From: Microvelia longipes
Lineage: Eukaryota; Arthropoda; Insecta; Hemiptera; Veliidae
Direction: 5' to 3'
Length of the DNA stretch: 64,000 nt
Assembly: GCA_018340805.1 (NCBI GenBank)
Contig: JACMZG010001913.1
Span: forward strand, 4,256,152 to 4,320,151
A model generated the notes under the pieces. That model had not been told where the DNA came from. It saw only the letters and a list, made by a program, of their open reading frames with translations, and did not search any database. The position numbers and the translations under genes are program-made. Numbering within the stretch: the stretch's first letter is position 1; the number at the start of each line of letters is the position of its first letter. Below, piece by piece: positions 1 to 13,500 of the stretch.

Positions 1-24
1 CCTTATTTGTAATGTAGTGTTTTG

Positions 25-110
25 AAAAAATCGGGTACAGGGTACCTTGGAACATTTCCTCACCATATCAAATTTACTTTGCTCATCCTCGCTTCGCAAG
101 TCCGTAGAAG
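25..110 (-). mobile_element. Tail of the 5S-containing dispersed repeat
   Basis: On the minus strand it ends in the family's typical sequence with tacc and tgtacccgatttttt, and gcgaagcgag-like blocks precede it. Confidence 0.55.
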
Positions 111-1314
111 AGAGTAGGAGTACAAAAGAGTATATAGGAAGAGGGACAACGCAGATTAGGGAATTGCGGACACCCCCTTACCTAAGTCTCCTGGCAGTAC
201 CCTGATTTTATACATTGTAAGGTACAGGTACCTGGTGAAATTTTCTTGAACTACCTCAAAGTTCATTTACCTTAGTATTACAGTGAGATAGACGATATAT
301 AGAAAAGGGCAGAGTATTTTTACATTTCCAACCCGTTTTGTCCCTTCGCCAAAATATGTACAATTCATGTTTGTGTACCTTCTAACATAGTAACCCTTAC
401 TTTAATAAAATAAGGCAACGCAAATTTCTAGTCCATCCACCACGACCCCTATATACTCCTTGGGAGTAGTGGGTAGGATATAGCCTTGGCCGCTCCGCAG
501 CCGATGTGCTAAGGGCCGCTTTACGGATTTCGCGCAAAAATGTTTATTGTCCTTCATCAGTTCTTCATATTACTAGTTTAAATAAGTGGCACACTTATAT
601 TACACCCCTCTTTAATTTCCTGTAAACTTGCTGGTTTCCTCGGCTCCGCCACAGAAACCATCCCTGTACAGCCCTCGGCTATGCCTCTGGGTTTAAACAT
701 AATAGTTCCCTCGGCTTACGCCTCAGGACCCAACAAAAAACTGGGCGTAATGACTCTGTTTCCCTTGGTACGTAAATAACTATTTCGGTAGGTACGATAC
801 CTAAAGATTAGTTTTGTTTGGACTCTGAAGTATAAACACACCGATAGCCACAATGTCAACTCACACACATACAGGCAGCTTGTTTGTCATTTTTTTTTAA
901 TTGTTTTATTTCCAACTTTTACAAATAATACACAACATTATATAAATAATTAATTTCTTATATATGTATTAAACATGCCACTTCTTTAGATTAGATGATC
1001 CCTTCCTTAATATTTATAATTCGCTTCTAATAAATTAATTAGTAAATGGATTCAAAGAAAAATAGGGTCACATAAACTAAAGAAGTGGCATAAACATCAT
1101 ATTATTATAAAATTTGAACATTAATCGTATGATGACCATTTGGTTGTTGTGGTATAACTGTGGCTATCGGAAAATCTTCCACTTTAAAGGCGGAGTGCCC
1201 TGAGTTGTGGAAGGAAACTTTTCATTGTGTTAATGCACTTTTCATTGTGCATTAACTTGATAATTTAGAAAAAATCTTGGCTTCAAATATTTAGTTCTAA
1301 CACTATACTTTACA
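111..1314. other. Non-coding region, no gene recognised
   Basis: AT-rich DNA. Between 600 and 790 several cctcggct-type blocks alternate, resembling the blocks at 38.4-38.6 kb; both end in a shared aaataactat stretch, so they are probably related elements. No coding exon is supported. Confidence 0.4.
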
Positions 1315-1940
1315 TAATATAATTGTGCGAGAGACAGCTAGGAAATGTATCAAGCAAAATGCAATGCTACATCTGGGAACTGTTCCATCATTCGACATTC
1401 GTCATCATTGATGGCTCGACGTAATGTCATGTCCCACTCTGTTTCGTTACGTCTAACTCATCAGGGCGCCGACAGAGCCTGAACTCACTCTGACCTTCAA
1501 TTAATTTCGAAGAATATAATGTGAAGTATTTACCAGAGACGAGCGGTGCTCTCTTACCGCCATCATTCACAATTATATTGTCTACTATTCATGTTTTGCA
1601 AAACTCGGTAATATCAAATGATATATGTTTTGCTTGCCATGCATGACAGTGGTAAGAGAGCACCGCTCGTCTCTGGTAAATACTTCACATTATATTCTTC
1701 GAAATTAATTGAAGGTCAGAGTGAGTTCAGGCTCTGTCGGCGCCCTGATGAGTTAGACGTAACGAAACAGAGTGGGACATGACATTATGTCGAGCCATCA
1801 ATGATACGAAAGTCGAATGATGGAACAGTTCCCAGATGTAGCATTGCATTTTGCTTGTTACATTTCCTAGGTGTCTCTCGTACAATTATATTGTGTCAAC
1901 TATTCATGTTTTGCAAAACTCGGTAGTATCAAATGATATA
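1315..1940. mobile_element. Foldback element A, copy 1
   Basis: Two arms of about 250 bp (from gcgagagacagctaggaaat onward, and its complement up to about 1890) are inverted around a short spacer. Arms are near-identical. Other copies lie at 44.8 and 53.9 kb. Confidence 0.85.
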
Positions 1941-3084
1941 CTATACTTTACCTTTATACCTTCAGTTAAAAAGTAAGAGAAAATAATGGAGGGTAAAAAA
2001 GAGTCAGGAATGCTAAACAAAGAGATTCAATCTTGTTTGTGTTTTCTTGGCCCTTCATTTCACCTTTGTTTACAAGTTCTAGACTGTTCGACAGATCATA
2101 AATTTTTTCTCCCTCCATTTAATTTATAACTAAATCTTTAAAAATAAGAATCCTATTCATTCGAAATACACACTTATAGATTATAGAACTTAAACAGTAT
2201 GTTTAAACATGTTGTGTTCGTGTTAAAGTAATATATAACCCAAGTAGGGAAACTCCTATATACTAACCTGTGTAAAGAAATTCAGACATGCATGATCAGC
2301 TGATAGCTGGCTCAAAAATAAAAATAGCTAAAATTGAAATAACTGCGCATGCGCCTCTTAGGATTTACGTTTTTTTTTATTTATTTTTATTGGCAACCCT
2401 GATAACATTAGGTGAGTTTTACTTACCTACTATCTTTTAATACTTTAATAAGGACGTGATAGTTTAACGATTTTGTATTAAATTCTGCGAAATAATTGTT
2501 GTAATAAATTAGTTAAAGAAAAGAAAAAGAAACTATAGTAAAGGAAAACTACATGTTTTATGAAGATTTTGAAAAACATACAGAGAATGTATAACCTAAA
2601 ATATAATTTAAAATTACGATTGCTTTTATTATATTCAAATATGTTGGGTTAAAGTTGTAAAATTACTAATTACAATTAATATTTGAAGGGGAAAAACAAA
2701 TATGACTCGCAAAAGTGTACTAAGTTAAATAGTGCTCTCGAAAAAAAGTTTAATTATCTGCTCGTTTTAAGGTATTTAAACAAACCTAGTATTTAAAGAT
2801 TCGCACTTAAACCTCTATTGGATGTGACAAAACGTATTTCTAACACAAATTATTAACATTTTAAACTAAATTGTACAAATAAATGCAATAAAAACAAACA
2901 TTTTGAAAACCGTAAATAGTTGTTTACATTTATGCCCATAGAAAAATTTAAGCCAACTCCCTGGTGGACAAAATGTGAACTACATGCCAGTTCTGACAGA
3001 AATCGTGTTTGTTTCCTTACTTGGTTTATATATTACTTTTTTTGAGGTAGTACGTGATTGAGCACTTTATTGGACCGTTTTTAG
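1941..3084. other. Non-coding AT-rich region
   Basis: No exon, RNA gene or strong repeat recognised. Upstream exons of the Ig gene could be hidden here, but no signal-peptide exon with a phase-1 donor stands out. Confidence 0.4.
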
Positions 3085-3404
3085 CATAGAGATATATACT
3101 AGAGGGAGCATAGCCTATCTTAATACATTGAGAGGCCTGAAACATTTTTAGTGGGGCTCTCCGGGACTCTGTGTAACCTCATTGAAACCTCCTCCAAGAG
3201 GGACTTAAGATTATAATTAATCAATTGTTTTGGGCTTCCCGCAGATTGTTTGTGTTGTGATTTGTATTTTAAACATTCTACTATATAATTTTCTGTTTTT
3301 TTGTTCTGTTTATTTGATGAAAATGATAATCGAATGTGGTCAGGTTACTTTTTCGATGTTTCAAAATTCAACCAATAGGGCCCCTCTAGTAATATATCTC
3401 TATG
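3085..3404. mobile_element. hAT-like non-autonomous element, 320 bp
   Basis: Terminal inverted repeats start CATAGAGATATAT and are flanked on both sides by the 8-bp direct repeat gtttttag (3077-3084 and 3405-3412). An 8-bp duplication is typical of hAT transposons. A fragment of a related copy lies at 41405-41545. Confidence 0.85.
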
Positions 3405-3837
3405 GTTTTTAGGATGAAAAGTCAATCATTATTGTTATAGGAGGTTATTTAGTACTTTTCACCTCCGAGGACAATAATGAATGTAAAAAAAACTGCTAGG
3501 ACGTAAAAGTAATTCATATACTGCCGCCATTATTGTAATGTAGCGTGTTCAAAAAAACAATCTGTGTAAACCCCCTTCATGGGGTTTCTTTAAAAACGTT
3601 AATTTAGTTTCTGTTTTTGTTCGTAGACTAATTTTTTTTCGTTTTTAAAAGGTGTTCTAATTGACAATTTTTGTGTGTTTATTTGTAAAGCTTTTACATT
3701 TTTGAGTAAAAGTGTGAAGCTGGATGAATTCAATGACGACGATAATATGGAGTTAATTGGACGTTTGTTTATTTTTTTTCAATTAAGTATATAGCGCAGT
3801 TTATTTAAAGAGTGCTACCTCAAAAAAAAAATAGTGT

Positions 3838-3960
3838 ATGCCATCCGGCTGAGAATGTCTTCATGTCTTAGCAATTTTTCCCGACTCGCTTCGCTCGTCG
3901 ATAGATCTAATTGCCGTGGCATAAAGACACACTTCTCAGCCTTATGGCATAAATAACTAT
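3838..3960. repeat. Small inverted-repeat element
   Basis: The arms read tatgccatccggctgagaat and, inverted, ttctcagccttatggcata, separated by about 80 bp. Confidence 0.6.
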
Positions 3961-4097
3961 TAGTCCGTGTTAATGGGTATTTACCATGATTCGATTACAG
4001 CGTATCCGTTCTTCATATCATAATATAAACACAACTGACCAATAGAAATGATTGTATTGGATTCAGATTAAAACGAGTCATTTATATTAATATTTAA

Positions 4098-4300
4098 AAT
4101 ATTTTTACATTTTTGCTACAGCTGGTATAAGGAAAAGTATTGTTTTCGCTCTAAACATAGGAAAACGAAGTTTCACCATAATTATCCGTTCCAGGCATTT
4201 TCATGACCTTCTGAGTGGTTTTCATCATGCTGTTTGTTTTTGTGTATGTCTGTGTGTCCGTGTCACGCATAATCAGTATTAGTTTGATTATTTCGAATCC
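4098..4300 (+). mobile_element. Head of the 5S-containing dispersed repeat
   Basis: Contains ggaaaagtattg, aattatccgttccaggc and the Gly-rich tgtgtgtc tract seen at 9.2, 25.0, 28.9 and 60.2 kb. Confidence 0.6.
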
Positions 4301-4427
4301 CATATGAATAATAATAACAATAATATAATAAATTAAATACATATATTTTACAAATTTAGTGCAAGTACACCATGAGAAACAGACTTAAATCCTAATTAGC
4401 TAACTGTAACTCTGTTATTGTGTTTAG

Positions 4428-4552
4428 ACTGGGAGATAGACGCTGATGAAGTGAAAAGATTTACAGTGACGGAAGGAACGTCCACCAGACTCAAGTGTCT
4501 AGATAACAGCTACGAGCAGACTAACGTAACCAATGTCACCTGGACCTACATG
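4428..4552 (+). CDS. Ig gene, exon a (first half of Ig domain 1)
   Basis: The acceptor tgtttag precedes the exon and GTATAA follows ATG at its end. It reads WEIDADEVKRFTV..., with the first Ig cysteine (RLKCLD) and the core Trp (VTWTYM). Two overlapping NVT sites sit just before that Trp. The first two bases complete a codon begun in an unseen upstream exon; the exon ends in phase 0. Confidence 0.8.
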
Positions 4553-7500
4553 GTATAAAAATTATAACTAATGATCCATATTATTAGACTAAGGTACAGT
4601 AATTCAGTATAGGCTTAGAATAATACTATATATAGAAGGAGCACTACTGATAACACGAAAGGCGGTTCACTGGTGCAACTAAGTAATGCTACCACCCTAA
4701 CAATATACATTGTATATTGTATATACAATTTTCTAAAAAAAAGTTGGCAAATACTTCCGGTTGCTGAATTATTATGTTCTATTATTAATTAATGATTGAT
4801 TATTCATAAAATACAAATATAAATATCGGTGCATTTCAATATTTAAAGCATTTTAAATTGTAATTTAACGTATTTATTTAAAATTATATATAAAAAGTAG
4901 TCCTCGTCAACTAAATGTAGATTCTTGTATTCCGCCACCCTTTTGCCATCTAAGACCAGTTTTATTAAATACTCAGCAGGTGTTTCAAGTTATTACATTT
5001 GTTCTTTACGATCTTCTTCATTAATAGATATTAAGACAAATATGTTAAAATAATTGTTTTCAAAATAAATAAAAGTATATAGACACTTCACTATTTGCTA
5101 TTAATAACCTTCTTCAATAAGCAAAAACAACAGGAAACCAAAAGGAGGTAAGTTTGTCTCTACATTTAGGACCTGCGCAGTTAATGTAAAGATTGTAAGC
5201 ATGCGCAGTTCGAACCAAGCATATGCAGTTTGTTTTTGAGGTGTTTTTTGTGATGTTATTTGTATCTCTATTTTTTTGTTCTTGAAGAGGTCATTTTGTA
5301 TAGGGCAAATAGACATAGTGAGTTTTTCCCTTCATTCAAGATCCTTGGTAAAAATATAACGCAATATGAGAGCACAAGGAACCCGAGGTAACAATAGCTC
5401 TTGATGTGCGAGCACAAGGAACCCTTGATCGAGCACACCCGAAGGCTCTTGATGTGCGAGCACAAGAAACACGAAGTAACAATAGCTCTTGATGTGCGAG
5501 CACAAGGAACCCGAGGTAACAATAGCTCTTGATGTGCGAGCACAAGGAACCCAAGTAACAATAGCTCTTGATGTGCGAGCACAAGGAACCTGAGGTAACA
5601 TAGCTCTTGATGTGCGAGCACAAGGAACACGAGGTAAAATAGCTCTTGATGTGCGAGCACAAGGAACCCGAGGTAACAATAGCTCTTGATGTGCGAGCAC
5701 AAGGAACCCGAGGTAACAATAGCTCTTGATGTGCGAGCACAAGGAACCCAACGTAACAATAGCTCTTGATGTGCGAGCACAAGGAACCGAGGTAACAATA
5801 GCTCTTGATGTGCGAGCACAAGGAACACGAGTAACAATAGCTCTTGATGTGCGAGCACAAGGAACCCGAGGTAACAATAGCTCTTGATGTGCGAGCACAA
5901 GGAACCGAGGTAACAATAGCTCTTAATGTGCGAGCACAAGAAACCCAACGTAACAATAGCTCTTGATGTGCGAGCACAAGGAACCAGGTAACAATCTGAG
6001 TGTAGTGATGTGCGAGCAAGGAACCCGAGGTAACAATAGCTGATGTGCGAGCACAAGAACCGAGGTAACAATAGCTCTTGATGTGCGAGCACAAGGAACC
6101 GAGGTAACAATAGCTCTTGATGTGCGAGCACAAGAAACCCAACGTAACAATAGCTCTTGATGTGCGAGTACAAGGAACCCGAAGTAACAATAGCTCTTTG
6201 ATGTGCGAGCACAAGAAGAGTAACAATAGCTCTTGATTGCGAGCCAAGGAACCCGAGGTAACAATAGCTCTTGATGTGCGAGCACAAGGAACCCAAGTAA
6301 CAATAGCTCTTGATGTGCGAGCACAAGGAACCTGAGGTAACAATAGCTCTTATGTGCTAATTGATGTGCGAGCACAAGAACCCGAGGTAACAATAGCTCT
6401 TGATGTGCGAGCACAAGGAACCCGAGGTAACAAAGCTCTTGATGTGCGAGCACAAGGAACCCGTAACAATAGCTCTTGATGTGCGAGCACAAGGAACCTG
6501 AGGTAACAATAGCTCTTGATGTGCGAGCACAAGGAACACGAGGTAACAATAGCTCTTGATGTGCGAGCACAAGGAACCCGAGGTAACAATAGCTCTTGAT
6601 GTGCACAAGTAACAATAGCGTGCGAGCACAAGAAACCCACGTACAATAGCTCTTGATGTGCGAGCACAAGGAACCAGCGACTGAATTTATTTACTAGCCT
6701 CGCAATGATATGTCTCTGGCTAATAATAATCTTTAGCTAAGGCTCGTATTTGACTAAGTGTCTGTCTTTGGCTAAGGACACTCAATAGCTAACATTTTCA
6801 ACTGTATTGGTCACCATAATCAGTATAAGTTATGTGTTTGGGCGCTTAAGAGACAAAATAAAATTTATTTTGTCTCTTATGCGACCAAACACATAACTTA
6901 TACTCAATAGCTTAGTATTTTATCTGACTTAAGGTCTGTCTTTGGCTAAGGATCCTCAATAGCTAAGTATTATATCTGACTAAAGGTCTGTCTTTGGCTA
7001 AGGATCCTCAATAGCTAAGTATTATATCTGACTAAAGGTCTGTTTTTGGCTAAGGATCCTCAATAGCTAAGTATTATATCTGACTAAAGGTCTATCTTTG
7101 GCTAAGGATCCTCAATAGCTAAGTATTATATCAGACTAAAGGTCTGTCTTTGGGTAAGGAGCCTCAATAGCTAAGTATTTTATCTAACTAAGGGCTGTCC
7201 CAGGTCAAACATTTTATCGGACTAAGAGAATATCACTGCCTGTGGGGTTGGTTTAGGTTAAGGGCCTGTTACTGGCTGAGAAACTTTTTCAGTTCAAGGT
7301 CTGTCTCGTGGTATTGGTCTTATTAAACTAAGAGGATATCTTCGGCTATGCACCTGTTTCTAGATATAAGTGATTACCTATAGCCTATCACTCTTTACAT
7401 GATAATTCCTTTGCAGAGGTGTAAACTGACCGAATGTAATTCCTTTGCAGAGGTGTAAACTGACCGAATGCAGTGGCAAAGGCATGCCTATCTGCGGAAC

Positions 7501-10500
7501 ATCATGCAAACCCTGGTTAAAACTAGACAAAATAAAATTAAACGAATCCGGCCTGTACTCTTGCTACGGAACTTCTGCGCCACCCATACCTGGCTACACT
7601 CTGGAAGCGTTTCACTTGTCTTCTTATCACATAACTGTATTAAAAGGTAATGAAAAGTCTTCTAATAGACCAAGAGCCCAGGGGTGTTTTGTTAATAAAA
7701 AGTGTAATGGCTGGAACCGGTCTCAATTTTTCGTAAATACCTTCCTGAACAAGGATCTGCAATTCTGCCGACTCGTATCGAATGGGTGTCCCAGGTAGAA
7801 CGCACTTTAGGAGTCAAATTTACCACCCAAGTTAATAAAAAATGTAATGGCTGGAAACGGGTTTCATTTTTCGTAAATACTTTCCTGAACAAGGATCTGC
7901 AATTCTGCCGACTCGTATCGGATGGGCGTCCCAGGCAGAACCTTTGACCCCTAAAGTGCGTTCTGCCTGGGACACCCAACCGATACGAGTCGGCAGAATT
8001 GCAGATCCTTGTTCAGGAAGGTATTTACGAAAAATTGAGACCGGTTCCAGCTATTACACTTTTTATTAACAAAACACCCCTGGGCTCTTGGTCTATAAGA
8101 ATGTGTCTTAAGAGGTCTTAATCTTTTGTTCTTGTAGCGTAATGCAGCTTTATTTTTATTACGCTAAAATTCAAGTATACTTCCAAACTCAAACTGCGGA
8201 CAACATTTTTTAACATAATCACAGTAATATTTGTTCATGAAATTTTTAAACACTGAAATCTATAGAATATGTCTCGCATTGTTAGATTGTCGTCATAGTT
8301 CACTTGAAAAAAAATCTTCTAATTCTGTTGAGCCCTTTGATCATGCCAGACTTTGATCATGCCAGACTTTGATCATGCCAGACTTTGATCATTTTAACGA
8401 GGAATCAACAAATTTCTAAGCAAACGGGAAGAATCGGAAGACGCTAAAGTCACAAGCATAATTTGCAGGAAATGTTAACATTAATTCAAGTCATTACGGC
8501 GAATAGTGATATTGCAATTCGAGGAATACGGGCTTAAAATAATACTATACATAGAAGGAACCCTACAGATAACACGAAGGCGGTTAAGTAATGCTGCCAC
8601 CCTAACAATATACAATTTTGTAAAAAAAGTTGGCAATACTTCTGGTTGCTGAATTATTATGCTCTATTATTAATTAATGATTGATTATTCATAAAATACT
8701 AATATAAATATCGTACCATTACAATATTTTAAGCATTTTAAATTGTAGTTTAACGTATTTATTAAAAGTTGTCCTCGTCAACTAAATGTAGATTCTTGTA
8801 TTCCGCTATCCTTTTGCCATCTAAGACCGGTTTTATTAAATACTCAGCAGGTGTTTTAAGTTATTATATTTGTTCTTTACAATCTTTCTTTATTAATAGA
8901 TATTTATGACACATATTTAAAATAATGTTTTGTTGTTAGGGTGGTACCCCACTTAAGTGCACCAGTCAACCGGCTTTCGTGTTATCAGTAGAATTACATT
9001 GTGTTTACAGTCCTGTGCTCCTTCTATATATAGTATTATTCTAAGGATACGGGAAAAGGTACAGATAGCAACCTTAAACACCACCTATTATACGATTTCC
9101 TTGTTATGTATTGTTTATACTTCATCTAGTAGACCAATCATAAAGCATAAGAAAACTGAGAGTAGGGTTTGACGTTCTTATGCGTATAGTGATTTATTTA
9201 GAAACGACTAATTTTTACTTTTCCTCATTTATACCGCAGGTATATAGGAAAAGTATTGTGTTTGCAAAAAATCCGAAACCAGGATGAAAACCGAAATTAT
9301 CCGTTTCAGGCGTTTTTAAGGCCTCCTGAGTGGTTTTTGCAAAGTTGTCATTCTGTATGTTTTTTGAAACGATTGCTACAGCATGCTCCACAAAAGTATT
9401 ACATGCAATTACCGTTAGAACGTTTACCTAACCGATAAAATTTAATACAATTTAAATTGAACTTTGGTGGAGTTGAGAGTTTTATAATCGATATAAATAG
9501 TCTGAGTAACATAAAACAATTATAAATAATACACGAATAATCAAATATATTTGAAACTACAATCTAATCTTGTGACAAAAGTGAAAAGAAATGAATCTTA
9601 TTAAGATAAATATAAACAAATTTATGATTTAGGTCTTCAGTGGTGACCGCGTCAATGTAGATGAAGAATCCGACGTTTCGCTTCCACTGTGGGAGACATC
9701 TTCAGGGATGTAGGACATCGTGGATAGAAACACAATGCTGTACAAAACTGAACTCAGTTCATTTTTGTAAAATAAGGGGATCGGATTGAGATTTAGCACG
9801 TATGTGGCTATGTATGAGACAGATATGAGTGCCAAGTTTCATCTCATTATCAGCATTGGTTCAGTTTTTATTGAATGACTTGTGTACGTTTTTTAAAAAT
9901 TGGAAAATGGTGCGGTTGAGTTGAAATAAGAACACTAATTTTCGTTTCAATACGACAAGTATATCCATGATTTTTGGTGGATCATAAAAATTAGGGAGCA
10001 TCGAGCGTGGTCAGTGCTGTATGGTTGACCTCTGAGAATGATACGAATGCATTTACTATCTGAAGACGAGCGAAGGGAGTCTGATGGCATGTTGCATTAT
10101 AAATTTGGTAATGCTTTGGTAATGCGAATCAAAATACTCATTTGATTTGTTGAGTATTATGTTGTATTTTTGTGTAAGCTTTTTCTTTACTATTTCTTTT
10201 TTAGCGTAATTCAAACATAGCTCATTTGCTCAGTTGGTTAGAGAGTCGTGCTATTAACGCGAAGGACGTGAGTTCGATCCCCCCATGGGCCACTTATTTT
10301 TATAATATACCTTCCGGTTTACATTTAAAAAAATTGTATACTTTTGCCAATAAAAAAAAAACTTATGTCACAGAAGTAAAGATAAGTTTATTTCTGAGTA
10401 CCTACTTGGATTATTTGATACTACCAAGTTCTTTAAAACATGAATAGTCGACACAGTATAGACCTAAGGTCTTTACTCAATTTATTTAGTAGGACAAATG

Positions 10501-13500
10501 ATTTTGTATTACTCTCCTCTTGTGTTTCACTTAGTATGTGTTATATAAATGTGTCCTCCACCTTAAGTTGATGTTGTTGTACTTGATGTTGTTATATGTT
10601 CTGGACTTTGAGACTATTGTATAATGTGGTGTTAAAACAAAAGTTAATAAAAATTGATTAAATTAATAAAACAGAGTTCATATTTTATTACATGGCGCAG
10701 TCGGTAGGATACTTTCATTTTCTGTGGATTCTATGGCCCGGTAACTCTTACAACTAACTAATGTTTGTTTGTCACCATCCCCGTGCCACCCAGTGGCCGC
10801 ATCGCGATCAGATATCGTTTTCCTGTGGCAGTATATTGAATACTTGTTAAGTGCCATAAAGAAGTTATACACGCTTAAAAAAATAGGTTTCGGGACTAAC
10901 TGTTATTTCTGTAAGCAGGGAGGTTGAGCGTAGCGAATCCGATGTAATGAGGAAAAGTTTCGAGGTACCCCGTACCCGATTTTTTGTTTTGTTTTTTCTA
11001 CTATAGTACGACACACGGCTAAAATCAATTGACAGCGCGCCAAAAATCTGTGAGGGAAAGAATTCTATTGGTTCAGACCGACAACGCTCTGTCCCCCTCC
11101 ACCTTATGCCAACCTCGGTATACAAAAATACCTTTTTCGTAAATAAAATCATAAAAAGGCAACACTGGTTGTAAATATTTGTAACCTCGCGTCGCTTTTA
11201 TTTCCTTCATTGTGCATATTTATCTGTTTGAGTTCGTTTCGTTTCATTCCAATCTGTTCAATTCATCCAATTATTGCAGAGTTGTAATATGATCTGAGTG
11301 TCTATATTTGACGCATGGACATTGATGTATTCTTCAAGCATTTATTGCTATTTGAGTACAGCGCAGGGTCTGTGGTCTGTCAACTAAAAGACAGCATTCT
11401 TTTTTTCAAATATGCCATGTCTTTCAATACATGACAGTCTTGACTTTTTCAAGTCATGAATGCATATTGTGTCATATTATTTTATAATATGAAACAATAC
11501 ACATTCAATTATACAAACTTGACAAATTATACAGTTTGTTTTGGAAAAAAGTACTTATAACTGACGATTTATATAAATCGTTAAACTTTTATCATAGAAC
11601 TATTATGATCCATTGCATTACGTAATAAACAACTTTAACTCCACTTAATTCATACTTCCCGAACAAATTTAAAGCAACACTAAGTTGGTAAATTTATAAG
11701 ATACAACAATATTCCTACTTAAAAAGTAAATAATTTTTAAAAATAAAAAAATACGATATCCAATCAAAACAAATATTAAAATTCAAAACATAACCTGACT
11801 TTCAGTGTTGCCAGAGTAGGCATTTTTTTTTGTTACTTAAAATAAAGGATTTTTTTTATTAAAAAATGAGAGTTGAAAGCATTGAGATTTTGGCGGGCTG
11901 CCAATTTGATTTTTTGTGTCGTATTATAATAACACTTATTAGTAGTTATAGGAGTTATAGTACTTTTATTTTGATAGTTAACTCATTTCTTTTATATGTC
12001 ATTCTACATTGAGTTAATGTATCTCTTTTTAAAGCAATGTAATTTATTTCCAATTATTATTTTTTGTGTAACTCTAAACTTTGCATTTAACTCTAAACAT
12101 TTAAATTTAAGCTATTTATTAACTCTTTCAGATGATCTAAAGACGGAACCAGTTTTCTTAGAATCGCCGAAACCACTAGTCAAAGTGATGAGTTCGAGCA
12201 AGCTCAGTCTATCGTGCAAAATAAAAAGCTCGGGACCTGCTTTAGTGAGATGGTTTAAACAGGTCCCGCTCACTATGATCAGTGATCAGCCTAAGAACCC
12301 ATCCCACATCGTCTATCAGAATAAAACTTACCAGGTAATATTAAAAAGAGTGTATTTACTTTTGAATTATTTACAATTGAACAGTCGGCTACCGTCATCT
12401 TCGGAGGGCTCGTTGTGCTCATTGAGACTAGAAGTTATTCACTGATATAGCTTTATTAGTTGAGAGCGCGAGTGTTGCCCCGCCTGCTGATGATGGCGTT
12501 ATGCCGAAACCGGTCCAGGGATGTTCTTATCCAACAGCAAGTATCGACGGTAGCTGACTCTTCAATTACCAGGTAAGAATGAAAATCATTGACTAAACGC
12601 GAGATAGTTGTCATTAGACCTGTTCCATGCTTTTTAGGGCGGAATAACAAAGTTCCATGAAACTGTCACAATACTACCTGTTGCAATGCATATTTTATAT
12701 CCCTCATAAATTTAGTCAAAAATCGTATACGAGGAACCTAGATAATTACCATCTAAAACAAACACATCTACCATCTACCAAATACATCTACCACTAAAAA
12801 CAATATTTCACAGAAAGAACTACCAGAACGATTTGAAATTTGGCATAAATGAGTAAACGTGGTTAGCTTTATTTCATAATCAGCATTACTTAAATTTTTA
12901 TCGAATTGTATAAATAAGATTTTTTTTGTAAAAACAATAGTTGTTAAATTATATAATTGGGTTTAAATTTGTCTTAAGTGTTTAATGTAATGTATATCTT
13001 AAGTGTTATAAATAAGTATAAAATGTTTAATATTAATACGGCTGATATATCTTGGTATATCAGCCGTTGGAAAATAAAACTTGGTTTTTCCAAGTTGCCT
13101 GAACGAATGTATGTCTATTACCATCGTTGCTCTTACGATGATTCTAGCTCTCCGACAGAACTAACATTGAGATGCGGTTTTTTTGTGTTTCCTTTATTAA
13201 AATTTACCCTCTGAGTACAACACTACTTTTAGTTTTGTCCAGCCATGTTTAGTTGTTGAGAAAAGTCAATAACACAATTTGACTACACACGACGAGAACG
13301 GAATTTCAATAAATACTAAGGCCCGTATTCAAAGACGTTTCCTAACATTTTCCTAATATTTTTCTAACATTCTCCTAACATTTTCCTAAATATTTTAGGA
13401 GAATGTTAGGAAAATGTAAGGAAAATTTTAGGAATATGTTAGGAAAACGTCTTTGAATACGGGCCTAAATCTCACTCTTTTTAAAAACTAAAAGTATATT

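Larger units (their letters stand above)
9215..10170 (+). mobile_element. 5S-containing dispersed repeat, interrupted by a Penelope-like tail
   Basis: The head (9215-9370), middle (gatcggattgagattt; catctcattatcagcat), 5S module and tail block occur in the same order as at 24965-25740. A foreign 140-bp segment (9632-9770) sits inside. Confidence 0.7.

Noticed and set aside
5268..6669. Several overlapping long minus-strand frames (up to 352 residues) rich in CSHIKSYCYLG-type repeats
   Set aside because: They are translations of the 40-bp minisatellite in three frames, lie in an Ig gene intron and change frame with each small deletion.
5344..6680. Regular repeat array that could suggest CRISPR
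   Set aside because: Units are contiguous with no unique spacers, and the window is eukaryotic.
7445..7798. 117-residue frame treated as one exon
   Set aside because: The second half runs past the GTAATG donor at 7647 into foldback element B; the Ig domain is complete at the donor.
10219..10292. Functional tRNA gene
   Set aside because: The anticodon is changed from the isoleucine form and the acceptor and T stems contain mismatches.
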